DNA of 64,000 bases from Betaproteobacteria bacterium (lineage in GTDB: Bacteria > Pseudomonadota > Gammaproteobacteria > Burkholderiales > Casimicrobiaceae), in the NCBI GenBank assembly GCA_013298765.1, contig JAAFJA010000001.1, forward strand, positions 124,001 through 188,000, written 5' to 3'. The stretch's first letter is position 1; the number at the start of each line of letters is the position of its first letter. Shown here one piece after another: positions 47,461 to 57,233 of the stretch. The notes under the pieces are model-generated. The model did not search any database and had not been told where the DNA came from. It saw nothing but the letters and a program-made list of their open reading frames with translations. Position numbers and translations under genes: made by a program.

Positions 47461-48393
47461 ATGGCAAACCTCGTTATTGCAGAACACGATCACGGCTCGC
47501 TCAAAGCAGCGACGCTTAACGTCATCAGCGCAGCCGTCGAAATTGGTGGCGATGTGCATGTCCTCATCGCGGGCCACAACGCAAAGGCAGCTGCGGATGC
47601 AGCAGCGCAAGTCGCAGGCGTGAGTAAAGTGCTGCTAGCCGACGGCGAAGCCCATGCGCACCGCCTTCCCGAAAATGCCGCGGCTCAAATCGTTGCCATC
47701 GCATCGGGCTATAGCCACATCTTGGCACCCGCAACCCCTTACGGCAAAGCAGTGACACCCCGTGTTGCCGCACTCCTCGACAAAGCGCAAATCAGCGACA
47801 TCATCAAGGTGGTGGACGCGGACACGTTCGTGCGGCCGATTTACGCAGGCAACGCATACGCAACCGTGAAATCAAGTGACTCGGTGAAAGTGATTACTGT
47901 TCGCGGCACAGCGTTTGGTGCTGCGGCGAAAACCGGCGGCTCCGGTGCGGTTGAGACGCTTGCCGCAGTCGGCGACACCGCGCTCTCTTCGTTCGTGTCC
48001 TCGGAAATTGTGAAGAGCGAGCGCCCTGAATTGACGGCGGCAAAAATCGTTGTTTCCGGCGGTCGCGGTCTTGGCTCGGGCGACAAATATCGCGAAGTTC
48101 TCACGCCGCTTGCTGACAAGCTCGGCGCAGCGATGGGCGCAAGCCGTGCCGCGGTTGATGCCGGCTACGTGCCGAACGATTATCAAGTGGGTCAAACCGG
48201 CAAGATCGTTGCGCCGGACCTCTACGTCGCCATTGGCGTTTCCGGCGCGATTCAGCATTTAGCCGGAATGAAGGACAGCAAAGTCATCGTTGCGATCAAT
48301 AAAGATCCGGATGCGCCGATTTTCAGCGTGGCGGACTACGGCTTGGTGGCTGATCTGTTCGAAGCGGTGCCAGAGCTGGCAGCGAAGCTGTAA
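47461..48393 (+). CDS. etfA: Electron transfer flavoprotein alpha subunit
   Basis: 310 residues. MANLVIAEHDHGSLKAATLN opening; the FAD-binding C-domain with GGRGLGSGDKYREVLTPLADKLG, GAAMGASRAAVDAGYVPNDYQVGQTGK, and IAIGVSGAIQHLAGMKDSK-type segments. Forms the heterodimer with EtfB. Upstream of an acyl-CoA dehydrogenase, as in many Burkholderiales. Confidence 0.97.
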   Translation: MANLVIAEHDHGSLKAATLNVISAAVEIGGDVHVLIAGHNAKAAADAAAQVAGVSKVLLADGEAHAHRLPENAAAQIVAIASGYSHILAPATPYGKAVTPRVAALLDKAQISDIIKVVDADTFVRPIYAGNAYATVKSSDSVKVITVRGTAFGAAAKTGGSGAVETLAAVGDTALSSFVSSEIVKSERPELTAAKIVVSGGRGLGSGDKYREVLTPLADKLGAAMGASRAAVDAGYVPNDYQVGQTGKIVAPDLYVAIGVSGAIQHLAGMKDSKVIVAINKDPDAPIFSVADYGLVADLFEAVPELAAKL

Positions 48394-48417
48394 GCGCGTG
48401 AACAGTGTGCGGTGAAC

Positions 48418-48462
48418 AGTGAGCAGTCGTTCATCGCCCCACATTTCAGATCACTGCTCACT
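48418..48462. repeat. GTGAACAGT/GTGAGCAGT palindromic repeat
   Basis: AGTGAGCAGT (48418-48427) and ACTGCTCACT (48453-48462), perfect 10-base arms, 25-base loop; preceded by further GTGAACAGT units (from 48398). The repeat runs up to the next gene's start. Confidence 0.65.
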
Positions 48463-48476
48463 CCTCGCTCGTGAAT

Positions 48477-50273
48477 ATGCCGTACATCGCCCCACTTAAA
48501 GAGTTTCAATTTCTTCTCGAAACCGTAGCTCCGATCTCAACGCTAGCTGAGACGGCCCACTTCGCCGACGCAACACCGGACACGGTCAACGCGATCTTGG
48601 AAGAAAGTGCGAAATTCGCGACGGGGGTGCTTGATCCACTCAACTGGTCGGGCGATCGCGAAGGCGCAACACGCCATGATGATTCGAGCGTGACCACGCC
48701 AAAGGGCTTCAAGGCCGCTTACGATGGCTACCGCGAAATGGGCGGCATGGGGCTGCCGATGCCGCAAGAGTTCGGCGGGTTAGGTCTGCCACGCTCGGTG
48801 GTCACACTCACCGACGAGATGCTCCATTCGTCCAACATGAGTTTCGGACTCATGCCGATGCTCACCCAAGGCGCAATTGAAGCCATGCTGATCGCGGGCA
48901 ACGATCAAATCAAAACCATGTTTCTTGAAAAAATGGTTGCAGGCGAGTGGGGTGGCACGATGAACTTGACCGAGCCGCAAGCCGGTTCGGATCTCGCTTT
49001 GGTGAAAACACGTGCGGAGCGCGTAGTCGACGGTACCTACAAAATCTTCGGAACCAAAATCTTCATCACGTACGGTGAACATGACTGGACCGAAAACATT
49101 GTCCACTTGGTGCTCGCGCGAACGACGGATGCGCCCGAAGGCGTAAAGGGGATTTCGCTCTTCGCCGTACCAAAATTTCTTGTCAACGCCGACGGCTCGC
49201 TCGGTGCGCGCAATGACGCGTATTGCGTGTCGCTTGAACATAAACTCGGCATTCACGGCTCACCCACGGCGGTGATGCAGTACGGCGACAAAGGCGGGGC
49301 GATCGGCTATCTGGTCGGCGAAGAAAACCGTGGCCTTGAATACATGTTCATCATGATGAACTTGGCTCGCTTTGGCGTTGGTTTGCAGGGTATCGGCATC
49401 GCGGAGCGCGCATACCAGCGTGCGGTCGCCTTCGCACGTGAACGCGTGCAATCGCGCGATGTGGGTGCGCCTAAGAATCCATCAGTACCGATTATTCGTC
49501 ACCCCGACATTCGCCGCATGCTTCTGCGGATGCGCTCGCAGACGGAGGCAGCGCGTGCGCTCGCGATGGCAACGGCCTATGCAATGGATCTCGTCGATTC
49601 AAGCGATGATGCCGAGCTCAAAAAGGTAAACCAGGCTTTCGTAGAGCTGATGATCCCGGTCGTTAAGGGCTGGTCGACAGAGATGTCGCTCGAAGTAACG
49701 TCGCTCGGCGTGCAAGTTCACGGTGGCATGGGATTTGTGGAGGAAACAGGCGCTGCACAGCACATGCGCGATGCCCGAATCACCACAATCTATGAAGGCA
49801 CGACCGCCATTCAAGCCAACGATCTCATCGGCCGCAAAATGGCGCGCGAAGGCGGGGTTACTGCGAAAAATCTCATCAACGCGATGAGCGTGTTCGCGAG
49901 CAGCTTGAGCGACGAAAATCACGTTCACTTGAAAGCCACGCAAAAGCGTCTTCGCGAAGGGATCGAGGCGATGGCACGCGCCGTCGACTTCAATTTGGCC
50001 CACTTCAATTCCGATGTGCGCGCATGCTTCGCTGGAAGTGTGCCGATGGTGAAGCTCTTCGGCATCGTGTGCGGCGCATGGGCGCTCGCACGAGTCGGCG
50101 TTGAAGCCGCGCACCGGAGCGCGGCGAACCACCCAGACAAAGCCTTTTACGAAGCGAAGCTGGCGACGCTTCGTTTCTATGTCGACACCATGATTCCCGA
50201 GGCAATCGCTGCTGCGGACACCATTGTGAACGGCGCGCAAGGCACGATGGCGCTGGAAGAAGCGGCGTTCTAG
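48477..50273 (+). CDS. Acyl-CoA dehydrogenase, long (DmdC/AcdA-type) form
   Basis: 598 residues from ATG 48477 (MPYIAPLKEF; GTG 48471 possible). The length, well over the usual ~380, reflects an extra C-terminal domain as in the 3-methylmercaptopropionyl-CoA dehydrogenase-like group. Flavin-binding GTMNLTEPQAGSDLAL and KIFITYGEHD are seen; the catalytic Glu is probably in TIYEGTTAIQANDLIGRK. Oxidises an acyl-CoA and hands electrons to the adjacent EtfBA. Substrate not determined. Confidence 0.93.
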   Translation: MPYIAPLKEFQFLLETVAPISTLAETAHFADATPDTVNAILEESAKFATGVLDPLNWSGDREGATRHDDSSVTTPKGFKAAYDGYREMGGMGLPMPQEFGGLGLPRSVVTLTDEMLHSSNMSFGLMPMLTQGAIEAMLIAGNDQIKTMFLEKMVAGEWGGTMNLTEPQAGSDLALVKTRAERVVDGTYKIFGTKIFITYGEHDWTENIVHLVLARTTDAPEGVKGISLFAVPKFLVNADGSLGARNDAYCVSLEHKLGIHGSPTAVMQYGDKGGAIGYLVGEENRGLEYMFIMMNLARFGVGLQGIGIAERAYQRAVAFARERVQSRDVGAPKNPSVPIIRHPDIRRMLLRMRSQTEAARALAMATAYAMDLVDSSDDAELKKVNQAFVELMIPVVKGWSTEMSLEVTSLGVQVHGGMGFVEETGAAQHMRDARITTIYEGTTAIQANDLIGRKMAREGGVTAKNLINAMSVFASSLSDENHVHLKATQKRLREGIEAMARAVDFNLAHFNSDVRACFAGSVPMVKLFGIVCGAWALARVGVEAAHRSAANHPDKAFYEAKLATLRFYVDTMIPEAIAAADTIVNGAQGTMALEEAAF

Positions 50274-50312
50274 GTCGCGATTTCGAATCGAGCAGCACAA
50301 GCGATTTATCAC

Positions 50313-50678
50313 ATGAGTGCGCCGCTCAACACGATCATCCTTTATGCGAAGGACCCAAAGAAAAGCGCCGACTTCTATCGGCGCTTTTTCGGTTTCGCGA
50401 CGAGCGGTGAGATCGTCGAAGGTCTCGTCGAGCTGAAATCGCAAAGCGGGATAAGTTTGTTGATCCACCAAGCGGCAAAAGGCGTAACGCTCGGGCAGGT
50501 GGGCGTAAAGCTCATGTTTGATGTTGAAGACATTGACGCATTCAAAGCCGTTAGTGCAGCCTACGGTCTTGAGTTCGGACCCACCCATCAAGCAAACGGC
50601 TATTCCTTCGCGAACGCGAAAGACCCGGACAAAAACTCCATTTCGATCTCAAGCCGCGCATTCAAACGTAAGGCGTAG
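50313..50678 (+). CDS. VOC-family (glyoxalase/dioxygenase-like) protein
   Basis: 121 residues, two beta-alpha-beta-beta-beta units (APLNTIILYAKDPKKSADFYRRFFGF; VGVKLMFDVEDIDAFKAV). The metal-ligand pattern is incomplete, so resistance-type binding or a non-canonical enzyme is possible. Followed after 7 bases by a GST gene, likely one unit. Confidence 0.82.
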   Translation: MSAPLNTIILYAKDPKKSADFYRRFFGFATSGEIVEGLVELKSQSGISLLIHQAAKGVTLGQVGVKLMFDVEDIDAFKAVSAAYGLEFGPTHQANGYSFANAKDPDKNSISISSRAFKRKA

Positions 50679-50685
50679 CCCCACG

Positions 50686-51381
50686 ATGCTCACTCTGCAC
50701 TACTTTCCCAGCAACGCATCCATGACACCGCACATCCTCCTTGAGGAATTGGGCGTGCCGTTTGAACTCAAGCTCGTGGATCGCACGCAGGGCGTCCATA
50801 AATCGGCGGAGTATTTGAAGCTCAATCCCAATGGCTTGATTCCTGTGCTCGTCGATGATGAATACGCGACACCGCTTGTACTCTACGAGACAGCAGCGAT
50901 CTGTTTGCATCTGCTCGATAAATTTCCTGACGAGAAGCTCGCGCCCGCCGTCGGCACACCGGAGCGCGCGCACTTCTACAAGTGGCTGGTGTGGATGACC
51001 AACACCCTGCAGCCAGCGATCATCATGTACTACTACACGGATCGTTACACATCGTCGAATGATCCGGCAGACGTCTCCGCGATCAAAGCAAAAACGCAGC
51101 TACGAATTGGCGACATGCTTCGTCAACTCGACGAGCAGCTTGCCCAGAGCGGCGGCCCGTGGATGCTGGGCGAGCGCTTTAGCGTGCTCGACATCTACGC
51201 CTTCATGCTGGCCCGTTGGACGCGTGGATTTGAGTCAGTAATCAACGGCGCGCCAAACACGCCAAAGGCAAGCGATCCCTCAGCCTGGCCGCGACTTGCG
51301 CCATTCATGCATCGGATGCTGGAGCGCGCGTCGGTTCAGCGGGTGATCGAAAAAGAGGGTCTCAGAGCGCCGTTGATTTAG
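50686..51381 (+). CDS. Glutathione S-transferase family protein
   Basis: 231 residues from ATG 50686. N-domain MLTLHYFPSNASMTPHILLEELG with NPNGLIPVLVDD (cis-Pro) and LYETAAICLHL; helical C-domain with GPWMLGERFSVLDIYAFMLARW. The SNAS near the N-terminus is the probable activating site, as in beta- or Nu-type GSTs. Downstream of a VOC gene; together they suggest electrophile or aldehyde detoxification. Confidence 0.9.
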   Translation: MLTLHYFPSNASMTPHILLEELGVPFELKLVDRTQGVHKSAEYLKLNPNGLIPVLVDDEYATPLVLYETAAICLHLLDKFPDEKLAPAVGTPERAHFYKWLVWMTNTLQPAIIMYYYTDRYTSSNDPADVSAIKAKTQLRIGDMLRQLDEQLAQSGGPWMLGERFSVLDIYAFMLARWTRGFESVINGAPNTPKASDPSAWPRLAPFMHRMLERASVQRVIEKEGLRAPLI

Positions 51382-51405
51382 CGAGTCATGAAACATCACC
51401 CCTAA

Positions 51406-51495
51406 CCCCTACTGAATTGGGAGCACGCGGTGAAAAATGCTTCAACCGTATAAGTATTTTTTCGCCCGCTAGCCCCGTTTAAATATGGGTTAGGC
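51406..51495. repeat. Two-stem intergenic element, copy at 51.4 kb
   Basis: First stem CCCC-TACTGAATT-GGG (51406-51421), second stem TAGCCCC-GTTTAAATAT-GGG (51470-51489), with complementary inner GCGG/CCGC flanks. Between convergent GST and SDR genes. Confidence 0.68.
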
Positions 51496-51514
51496 GATCG
51501 ATCGTTTTAGCGCG

Positions 51515-52279
51515 CTACCACTTTAGTTTCTTTGCAATTCGCTCGGGAATCGCGCGCACGATCGACATGATCGGCCACCAAATAAGCGGCAAATACGCGA
51601 TGTCGGTTTTGTTGTTCATCGCGCCTACGATGCCACGCGCAACGCTCTCTGCGCTTGCCGTCAGTGCGCCGCGCTTCATGTGCGCGGTCATCGGCGTGTC
51701 AACGGTACCGGGTTTCACGGTGACAATATAAACGCCACGCGGCAACATCTTCGCGCGAAGGCCGTCACAAAACGCCGTGAGTCCCGCCTTTGCGGCACCG
51801 TACGCGAAATTACTGTAGCGCCCGCGCTCACCAGCAACCGACGAAATCACCGCGATCGTCCGGGAGCGATCGCCACGACTTGTCTTCGTCACCGGTTGCT
51901 CATTCGCCGCCATCGCATTCGCGAGAAGCTGCGCCCACACGCAGGCGCTCGTGAAGTTCACCGTGAATTCGCGGGCAAGGTAGTCCGGCTCAGTAGCGGC
52001 ACGCTCAGCATCGGTGAGCGATCCATGTGCGATCAGCGCCTGATCAACACCGCCGTTGACAGCAAGCGAATCCACGGCGGACGCAATGTAGGCGTTCGAC
52101 GTGATTTCGCCCGCATGCACGGTAACGGCAACCGCGCCACGCACGCGCGCGTCCGCAGCGATGCGTTCCAACTCGCTATTGTTTCTTCCGAACACGATAA
52201 GCGTGTGCCCCTCGCCCGCCCAAATTCGGATCGCGGCTTGAGCAATGGCGGACGTTGCGCCGACAACAACAATTTTCAT
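51515..52279 (-). CDS. Short-chain dehydrogenase, DprE2-like
   Basis: 254 residues. The NAD(P) loop is VVVGATSAIAQAAIRIWA (GxxSxI rather than GxxxGxG, as in DprE2), and the active site is SSVAGERGRYSNFAYGAAKAG (S, Y, K). In mycobacteria DprE2 reduces the 2-keto sugar made by DprE1 to give decaprenyl-phosphoryl arabinose. The next gene on the strand is DprE1-like, supporting a paired epimerase. No polyprenyl phosphoribosyltransferase gene is seen nearby. Confidence 0.8.
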   Translation of the reverse strand: MKIVVVGATSAIAQAAIRIWAGEGHTLIVFGRNNSELERIAADARVRGAVAVTVHAGEITSNAYIASAVDSLAVNGGVDQALIAHGSLTDAERAATEPDYLAREFTVNFTSACVWAQLLANAMAANEQPVTKTSRGDRSRTIAVISSVAGERGRYSNFAYGAAKAGLTAFCDGLRAKMLPRGVYIVTVKPGTVDTPMTAHMKRGALTASAESVARGIVGAMNNKTDIAYLPLIWWPIMSIVRAIPERIAKKLKW

Positions 52280-52309
52280 AGCGAACCTGACTTGTTCTGG
52301 ATTTCGATT

Positions 52310-53605
52310 TCAACTAGATCGCGTCACGCGTCGCCAAAACGACGACGAAATCATCGGATCGCGCATCGCTTCAACGCGCTCCCACTGCGGGTAGAAACGC
52401 TTGAACATTACGGCGCTCATTCGTGCGTCTTTGGCAGGATACACACGTCCGCCCGCGTCGGCGACCATCGCATCGGCGCGATCAAGGGCACGTCGATCTT
52501 TTTCATTCGGTGCGGGAACATCAAGCGCGACCGTAACGCCCGGCATTGGGAAACTCAGCAACCCGCGAGACAGGTGCTCACCAAATGATTTGATAACGGC
52601 AAGATAGCTCGCCACATTAGATTCGCGTAGATGCGCGAGTATCTTTGGTACGACCTCGCGCGCGGCCGCACGCGGAACGACAAATTGGTATTGAACGAAA
52701 CCGCGCTTGCCATAGGCGCGATTCCAGGCGGTTACCGCATCCAAGGGAAAGAAAAACTGCCAGAGCGGAATCGTCTCTCGTGTTGCACTCTTGAGCCCTT
52801 GTGCACGGTAATAGAGCTCATTGAACGCCTTCGCGCTCCAGCGGCCCAAAACCCACTGCGGCGCATCGACTGGCATCGCCAACTTTGCGGCATTCGGTGT
52901 GAGCCAATCATCGGGGCCATCACAATGTTCACCACGAAAGAACACGCCCCGTAATCCTCGATCAAGCGTATCGATCCAGCCCACTGTGTAGGGCCAGGCC
53001 TGGCTGGATGCATCCAGCGAGAGGTATCCGTCGATTGAACCATTACCGCCGAAGAGCACGGTGTCTTGTTTGATACCAGGCCCCGGAATACAGTCAAGTT
53101 GAAGCATTGCCTCATCGATCACGCCGCTCAAACCGAGCCCCGCAACGGTGACATCTTCGAGCGGATGATTGGATTCAACGATTTGCACATCTTGATCGCT
53201 ACGACGCAGCAACATCGAAAGCACCGATCGCGAAAACGTGCCGCAGACATGGTGATTCTTGCCGTGAATATCGTTAGCAATCGCCCCGCCTACCGTAACA
53301 AAGCGTGTGCCCGGCACCACGGCAGGAAACCAACCCTTTCGAACCATCACCGCAGCGATATCGGCGATTGATGCGCCCGATTCACAGCGCAACACACCGT
53401 GAACTTCATCGAAATCAAGTAGGCGATCCCGTCGAAAGTTATGCAGCAGCACGCCAGAATCGTTGACGCACACATCGCCATAGCTACGCCCTAAGCCGCG
53501 CGGCAGGAAACTTCGCGTGGGTAATTCGCTATCGCGCGCGAATGCGTGAGTGTGCTCGACGTTAAAGCCGCGCCCCCACGGTTGATCGAGCGAGACGGGA
53601 GTCAT
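52310..53605 (-). CDS. FAD-binding oxidoreductase, DprE1-like
   Basis: 431 residues. PRGLGRSYGDVCVND and PGTRFVTVGGAIANDIHGKNHH are the VAO/DprE1 FAD-binding signatures. The C-terminal LLSFPMPGVTVALDVPAPN aligns with the mycobacterial segment that holds the benzothiazinone-reactive Cys387; here the residue is Ala. Oxidises the 2-hydroxyl of a polyprenyl-phosphate ribose in the family model. Located 3 bases after ubiB and 30 bases before the SDR gene: one transcription unit. Confidence 0.85.
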   Translation of the reverse strand: MTPVSLDQPWGRGFNVEHTHAFARDSELPTRSFLPRGLGRSYGDVCVNDSGVLLHNFRRDRLLDFDEVHGVLRCESGASIADIAAVMVRKGWFPAVVPGTRFVTVGGAIANDIHGKNHHVCGTFSRSVLSMLLRRSDQDVQIVESNHPLEDVTVAGLGLSGVIDEAMLQLDCIPGPGIKQDTVLFGGNGSIDGYLSLDASSQAWPYTVGWIDTLDRGLRGVFFRGEHCDGPDDWLTPNAAKLAMPVDAPQWVLGRWSAKAFNELYYRAQGLKSATRETIPLWQFFFPLDAVTAWNRAYGKRGFVQYQFVVPRAAAREVVPKILAHLRESNVASYLAVIKSFGEHLSRGLLSFPMPGVTVALDVPAPNEKDRRALDRADAMVADAGGRVYPAKDARMSAVMFKRFYPQWERVEAMRDPMISSSFWRRVTRSS

Positions 53606-53608
53606 CGA

Positions 53609-55159
53609 TTAGCCCAGCAAAAGCGGAACCCACAGCGTCGCCAAAATCGCCATCATGCACACAGCCATGACTGCAACCCAAAACGTGAGCCAACCACTCA
53701 TTTCGATTTTTGGCGTAACAGGCGGCGGCGGATTGTTGTAGCGCTCGAGCGCCTGGTGAATCAATCGTGGCACCTGCGGCAACGCTGAGGAGAGATACGG
53801 CGCTTGATCGGTAAGCCGCTTGGTCACCGCCTCAGGCCCGATCTGCTCGCGCATCCATTTTTCAAGGAAAGGTTGTGCGGTCGCCCATAAATCCAGATAC
53901 GGATCAAGCTGGCGGCCGAGCCCTTCCACGTTTAGCAAGGTCTTTTGAAGCAACACCAGCTGCGGTTGAATTTCAACGTTAAACCGGCGTGAGACCGAGA
54001 AAAGTCGCATCAACACTTTACCGAAAGAGATATCCGCCAACGGTCGCGCAAAGATTGGCTCGCACACGCTGCGAACCGCGTTTTCGAGTTCATCGGGCCG
54101 CGTGTCACGCGGCACCCAGCCCGACTCGATGTGCGCCATCGCAACGCGGCGGTAATCCCGCCGGAAGAACGCTAGAAAATTCTCTGCAAGATAGCGCCGA
54201 TCAACATCGGTCAAGGTGCCGACGATACCGAAATCCATCCCGACATATTGCCCCTTGTTCGCTTCGTCCGTACGTACCGCGATATTGCCCGGATGCATGT
54301 CGGCGTGGAAAAAACCGTCGCGAAACACTTGGGTGAAGAAAATTTCGACGCCGTCGCGCGCGAGCTTTTTGATGTCGACACCGGCATCGCGAAGCGTGTC
54401 AATGTGGCTCACGGGCGTTGCGTAGAGCCGCTCCATCACCATCACACTTTTTTCACACCAATCCCAAAACACTTCGGGCATGTAGAGCAACGAAGAGTTC
54501 TCGAAATTGCGACGCAGTTGCGAACAGTTCGCCGCTTCGCGCACGAGGTCGAGCTCATCATGCAAATAGTGATCAAACTCATTGACCACCTCGCGCGGCT
54601 TCAAGCGCCGACCATCGGCTGAAAATCGCTCCACCCAGCCTGCCAAAACGCGCAACAGCGAGATATCGCTTTCGATGATGGGGAGGATGTTCGGGCGGAG
54701 CACTTTCACCGCAACGTCGCGCGTGTCGATCACCTCGCCCACTTTGAGCTGAATCTTTGCGAAATGCACTTGCGCGACTGACGCGCTCGCTACCGGCGTC
54801 CAATCAAACTCAACGAATCGCTCTTCAACCTTTTTGCCGTATTCTGCTTCGATCACCTTCCGCACGGACTCCGCGGGAAACGGCGCGACCTTATCTTGCA
54901 ATAGCGAGAGTTCGGTGGCGATATCTGGCGGGATGAGATCGGGCCGGGTTGAGAGCACCTGACCGAACTTCACGAATATGGGCCCAAGCGATTCGAGCGC
55001 CATGCGCAATCGTGCGCCACGCGTCTCCGTAAAGCTGCGGCGACCCAGGACCGACGAGACGATACGGAGCAGCCGACTCGGCGAATCGCGAAGCGCGAAC
55101 TCGTCCAAACCGTACCGATGGAAAACCCCGAGAATTTTTACAAGACGAAACAAACGCAT
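53609..55159 (-). CDS. ubiB: UbiB, ABC1-family atypical kinase for ubiquinone synthesis
   Basis: 516 residues from ATG 55159 ([13 protein letters not shown]); the frame continues upstream but lies outside the family's usual length. Key UbiB features: KxGQ motif in [17 protein letters not shown], Ala-rich loop [13 protein letters not shown]-type [10 protein letters not shown], and two C-terminal membrane helices. Supports ubiquinone biosynthesis at the inner membrane. First gene of the run with the DprE-like pair. Confidence 0.94.
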   Translation of the reverse strand: MRLFRLVKILGVFHRYGLDEFALRDSPSRLLRIVSSVLGRRSFTETRGARLRMALESLGPIFVKFGQVLSTRPDLIPPDIATELSLLQDKVAPFPAESVRKVIEAEYGKKVEERFVEFDWTPVASASVAQVHFAKIQLKVGEVIDTRDVAVKVLRPNILPIIESDISLLRVLAGWVERFSADGRRLKPREVVNEFDHYLHDELDLVREAANCSQLRRNFENSSLLYMPEVFWDWCEKSVMVMERLYATPVSHIDTLRDAGVDIKKLARDGVEIFFTQVFRDGFFHADMHPGNIAVRTDEANKGQYVGMDFGIVGTLTDVDRRYLAENFLAFFRRDYRRVAMAHIESGWVPRDTRPDELENAVRSVCEPIFARPLADISFGKVLMRLFSVSRRFNVEIQPQLVLLQKTLLNVEGLGRQLDPYLDLWATAQPFLEKWMREQIGPEAVTKRLTDQAPYLSSALPQVPRLIHQALERYNNPPPPVTPKIEMSGWLTFWVAVMAVCMMAILATLWVPLLLG

Positions 55160-55361
55160 AGCGTCATTGTAGAAGCCGTACACCTTTTCCAGAGAAGACG
55201 CCCGCTCGGCTCGTTGAGCGCTCGGCAGCCTGGGGAAACAGAGCTCAAGACGCCGCCATACGACGAGCGTTTGCCCAATGCAGGCGGGGGGCCGCTGCCA
55301 AGCCGTGGTTGCGCAGAGGCCTATAAAATTGAGCGTTACCCACCAAGCAGTACCGGGCACC

Positions 55362-56498
55362 ATGCCGAATTCCAACGATCCAGTCTTTTGGCAGTTTTCA
55401 CTTTCGGCAGTTAACGTGCTTATTTGGGTCGCCATCTTGTTGTTGGCGATGTGGATGGGTTTGCGAATGCGCTGGAGTCGGCTCGTCGCTGTCACCGCGT
55501 TCATCACGCTGGACCTGATTGCGTTTGGTGCGTTTGTGCGCCTCACCGATAGCGGACTCGGTTGTCCCGACTGGCCCGGCTGCTACGGCAAATTCCTTCC
55601 GACCCAAGCCACCGCTCAAATCAACCAAGCAATCGCTGAGCAAGGCGGCACGCACGGCCCAGTAAGCCATGGCAAGGCGTGGATCGAGATGCTCCATCGC
55701 TACGTAGCTACGTTCATCGGATCGTTAATTTTGGTGATGTTCTTTCGTGCGCTGGCAGCGAAGATTCGGCCGACACGCGCGATGTTCAGCCAGGCAGCAG
55801 CCAACGTGGGTATTGCGTGGCCGCTCTTGCTTTTGATTGTGGTGAGCCTGCAAGGGCTGTTTGGTAAATGGACGGTGACGCTCAAACTCATGCCCGTCAT
55901 CGTGACCACGCATCTTCTGGGGGGCATGACGCTTTTCGCACTGCTGGTGTGGTTTTGGATGCGCGAGCGCCATCGCGCGGGTGATCCGCGCGCTGAACCA
56001 ATCCGCGTGGCTCCGCGCACGATTTGGCTGACGTGGATCGCGATTGTGGTGCTCTACGGACAAATTTTTCTCGGCGGCTGGGTGAGTACCAATTACGCCG
56101 TGCTCGCCTGCGCTGATTTTCCGACGTGTAACGGCACGCTCGCTCCGGCGCTTTCGTGGAATGACGCTTTCACCTTGTGGCGCGAGCTTGGCAAGAATCC
56201 AGACGGCAGCTTCCTTACCGCCGACGCGCTTCGCACCATTCACTGGGCGCATCGACTGGGCGCGATCGTGGCGACGGTTTTTATCGTGGCTGCGGCGGTT
56301 TCTCTGATGCGTGCGGATGTTGCGCTCAAACGCCAAGCACTGTGGATCAAAATTTCGCTCGTGTTGCAAATCCTGATCGGGATTTCCACGGTGGTGTTTG
56401 ATCAGCCGATCTTGGTGGCAACCGCGCACAATCTATTCGCTGCTGTTCTCTTGGCAACCTTAGTGGTGGCCGCGTTCAGGCTTTCGCCAGAACGCTAG
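55362..56498 (+). CDS. ctaA: Heme A synthase, CtaA/COX15 family
   Basis: 378 residues from ATG 55362 ([10 protein letters not shown]). Eight membrane helices with the heme-ligand histidines in [29 protein letters not shown] and ATAHNLFAA, and the paired cysteines in [14 protein letters not shown] and [10 protein letters not shown]. Converts heme O to heme A for cytochrome aa3 oxidase. The usual cox genes are not in the window. Divergent from ubiB. Confidence 0.94.
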   Translation: MPNSNDPVFWQFSLSAVNVLIWVAILLLAMWMGLRMRWSRLVAVTAFITLDLIAFGAFVRLTDSGLGCPDWPGCYGKFLPTQATAQINQAIAEQGGTHGPVSHGKAWIEMLHRYVATFIGSLILVMFFRALAAKIRPTRAMFSQAAANVGIAWPLLLLIVVSLQGLFGKWTVTLKLMPVIVTTHLLGGMTLFALLVWFWMRERHRAGDPRAEPIRVAPRTIWLTWIAIVVLYGQIFLGGWVSTNYAVLACADFPTCNGTLAPALSWNDAFTLWRELGKNPDGSFLTADALRTIHWAHRLGAIVATVFIVAAAVSLMRADVALKRQALWIKISLVLQILIGISTVVFDQPILVATAHNLFAAVLLATLVVAAFRLSPER

Positions 56499-56520
56499 GA
56501 ATTCTAAAAACCTATTGAAC

Positions 56521-56612
56521 ATAGCCCCTATTTTATTTGGGCTCACTGGCCAATCTATTGTTTTTCGACGAAAACCGAAATCGCGCTCTAGTCCCACTTG
56601 AATGTGGGATCT
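56521..56612. repeat. Two-stem intergenic element, copy at 56.5 kb
   Basis: First stem TAGCCCC-TATTTTATTT-GGGCT (56522-56543), second stem TAGTCCCA-CTTGAATG-TGGGA (56589-56609), with a small TTTTTCGACGAAAA stem in the spacer. Between convergent ctaA and mogA. Confidence 0.7.
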
Positions 56613-56626
56613 CGCGATAAAGTAGA

Positions 56627-57223
56627 TTACTTAGTGCGAATTGCTGACTTCGGCCGAAATGCTTTGCAGACCGCCTCGTTCGTCTCAACGTAGGGGCCGC
56701 CGATCAAATCGATGCAGTAAGGCACTGCCGCGAAGATGCCATGTGCGATTTGAGCGCCGCCGTCCGTAGGCGACGCTTTCAAACCTTCAAGCGTTTCCTT
56801 GATGCTCTTCGGTTGTCCCGGCAAATTAATGATCAGCGTTTTCGAACGGATCACCGCGACTTGGCGCGAAAGAATCGCGGTCGGCACGAAATTCAAGCTG
56901 ATTTGCCGCATCTGCTCGCCGAAACCTGGCATCTCTTTGTGCGCAACAGCAAGTGTTGCCTCTGGCGTCACGTCACGTCGCGCGGGCCCGGTGCCACCAG
57001 TCGTTAGCACTAGGTCGCAGCGCTCAATGTCTACGAGCTCAATCAGCGCGCGCTCGATCGTCGGCTGATCATCGGCAATCAATCGAGTGGCGTAGGTCAC
57101 GGGATTGAGTACCGCGCCAGCGATCCATTCCTCGAGCGAGGGAATGCCTTTGTCTTCGTACACCCCGGTGGATGCACGATCAGAAACAGAAACCAAACCG
57201 ATCTTTACAGCATCAAAGCTCAT
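56627..57223 (-). CDS. mogA: Molybdopterin adenylyltransferase
   Basis: 198 residues. VSVSDRASTGVYEDKGIPSL, LVLTTGGTGPARRDVTPEAT and INLPGQPKSIKETLEGL are the MogA/MoeB-like MPT-binding signatures. It adenylates molybdopterin before molybdate insertion. Stop is 53 bases from the ctaA-side repeat; starts 10 bases after darP, same strand, so likely co-transcribed. Confidence 0.95.
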   Translation of the reverse strand: MSFDAVKIGLVSVSDRASTGVYEDKGIPSLEEWIAGAVLNPVTYATRLIADDQPTIERALIELVDIERCDLVLTTGGTGPARRDVTPEATLAVAHKEMPGFGEQMRQISLNFVPTAILSRQVAVIRSKTLIINLPGQPKSIKETLEGLKASPTDGGAQIAHGIFAAVPYCIDLIGGPYVETNEAVCKAFRPKSAIRTK

Positions 57224-57233
57224 GGTGGCAGCC

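Noticed and set aside
49599-50591. 330-codon open frame antisense to the acyl-CoA dehydrogenase and VOC genes
   Set aside because: Shadow of two well-supported genes.
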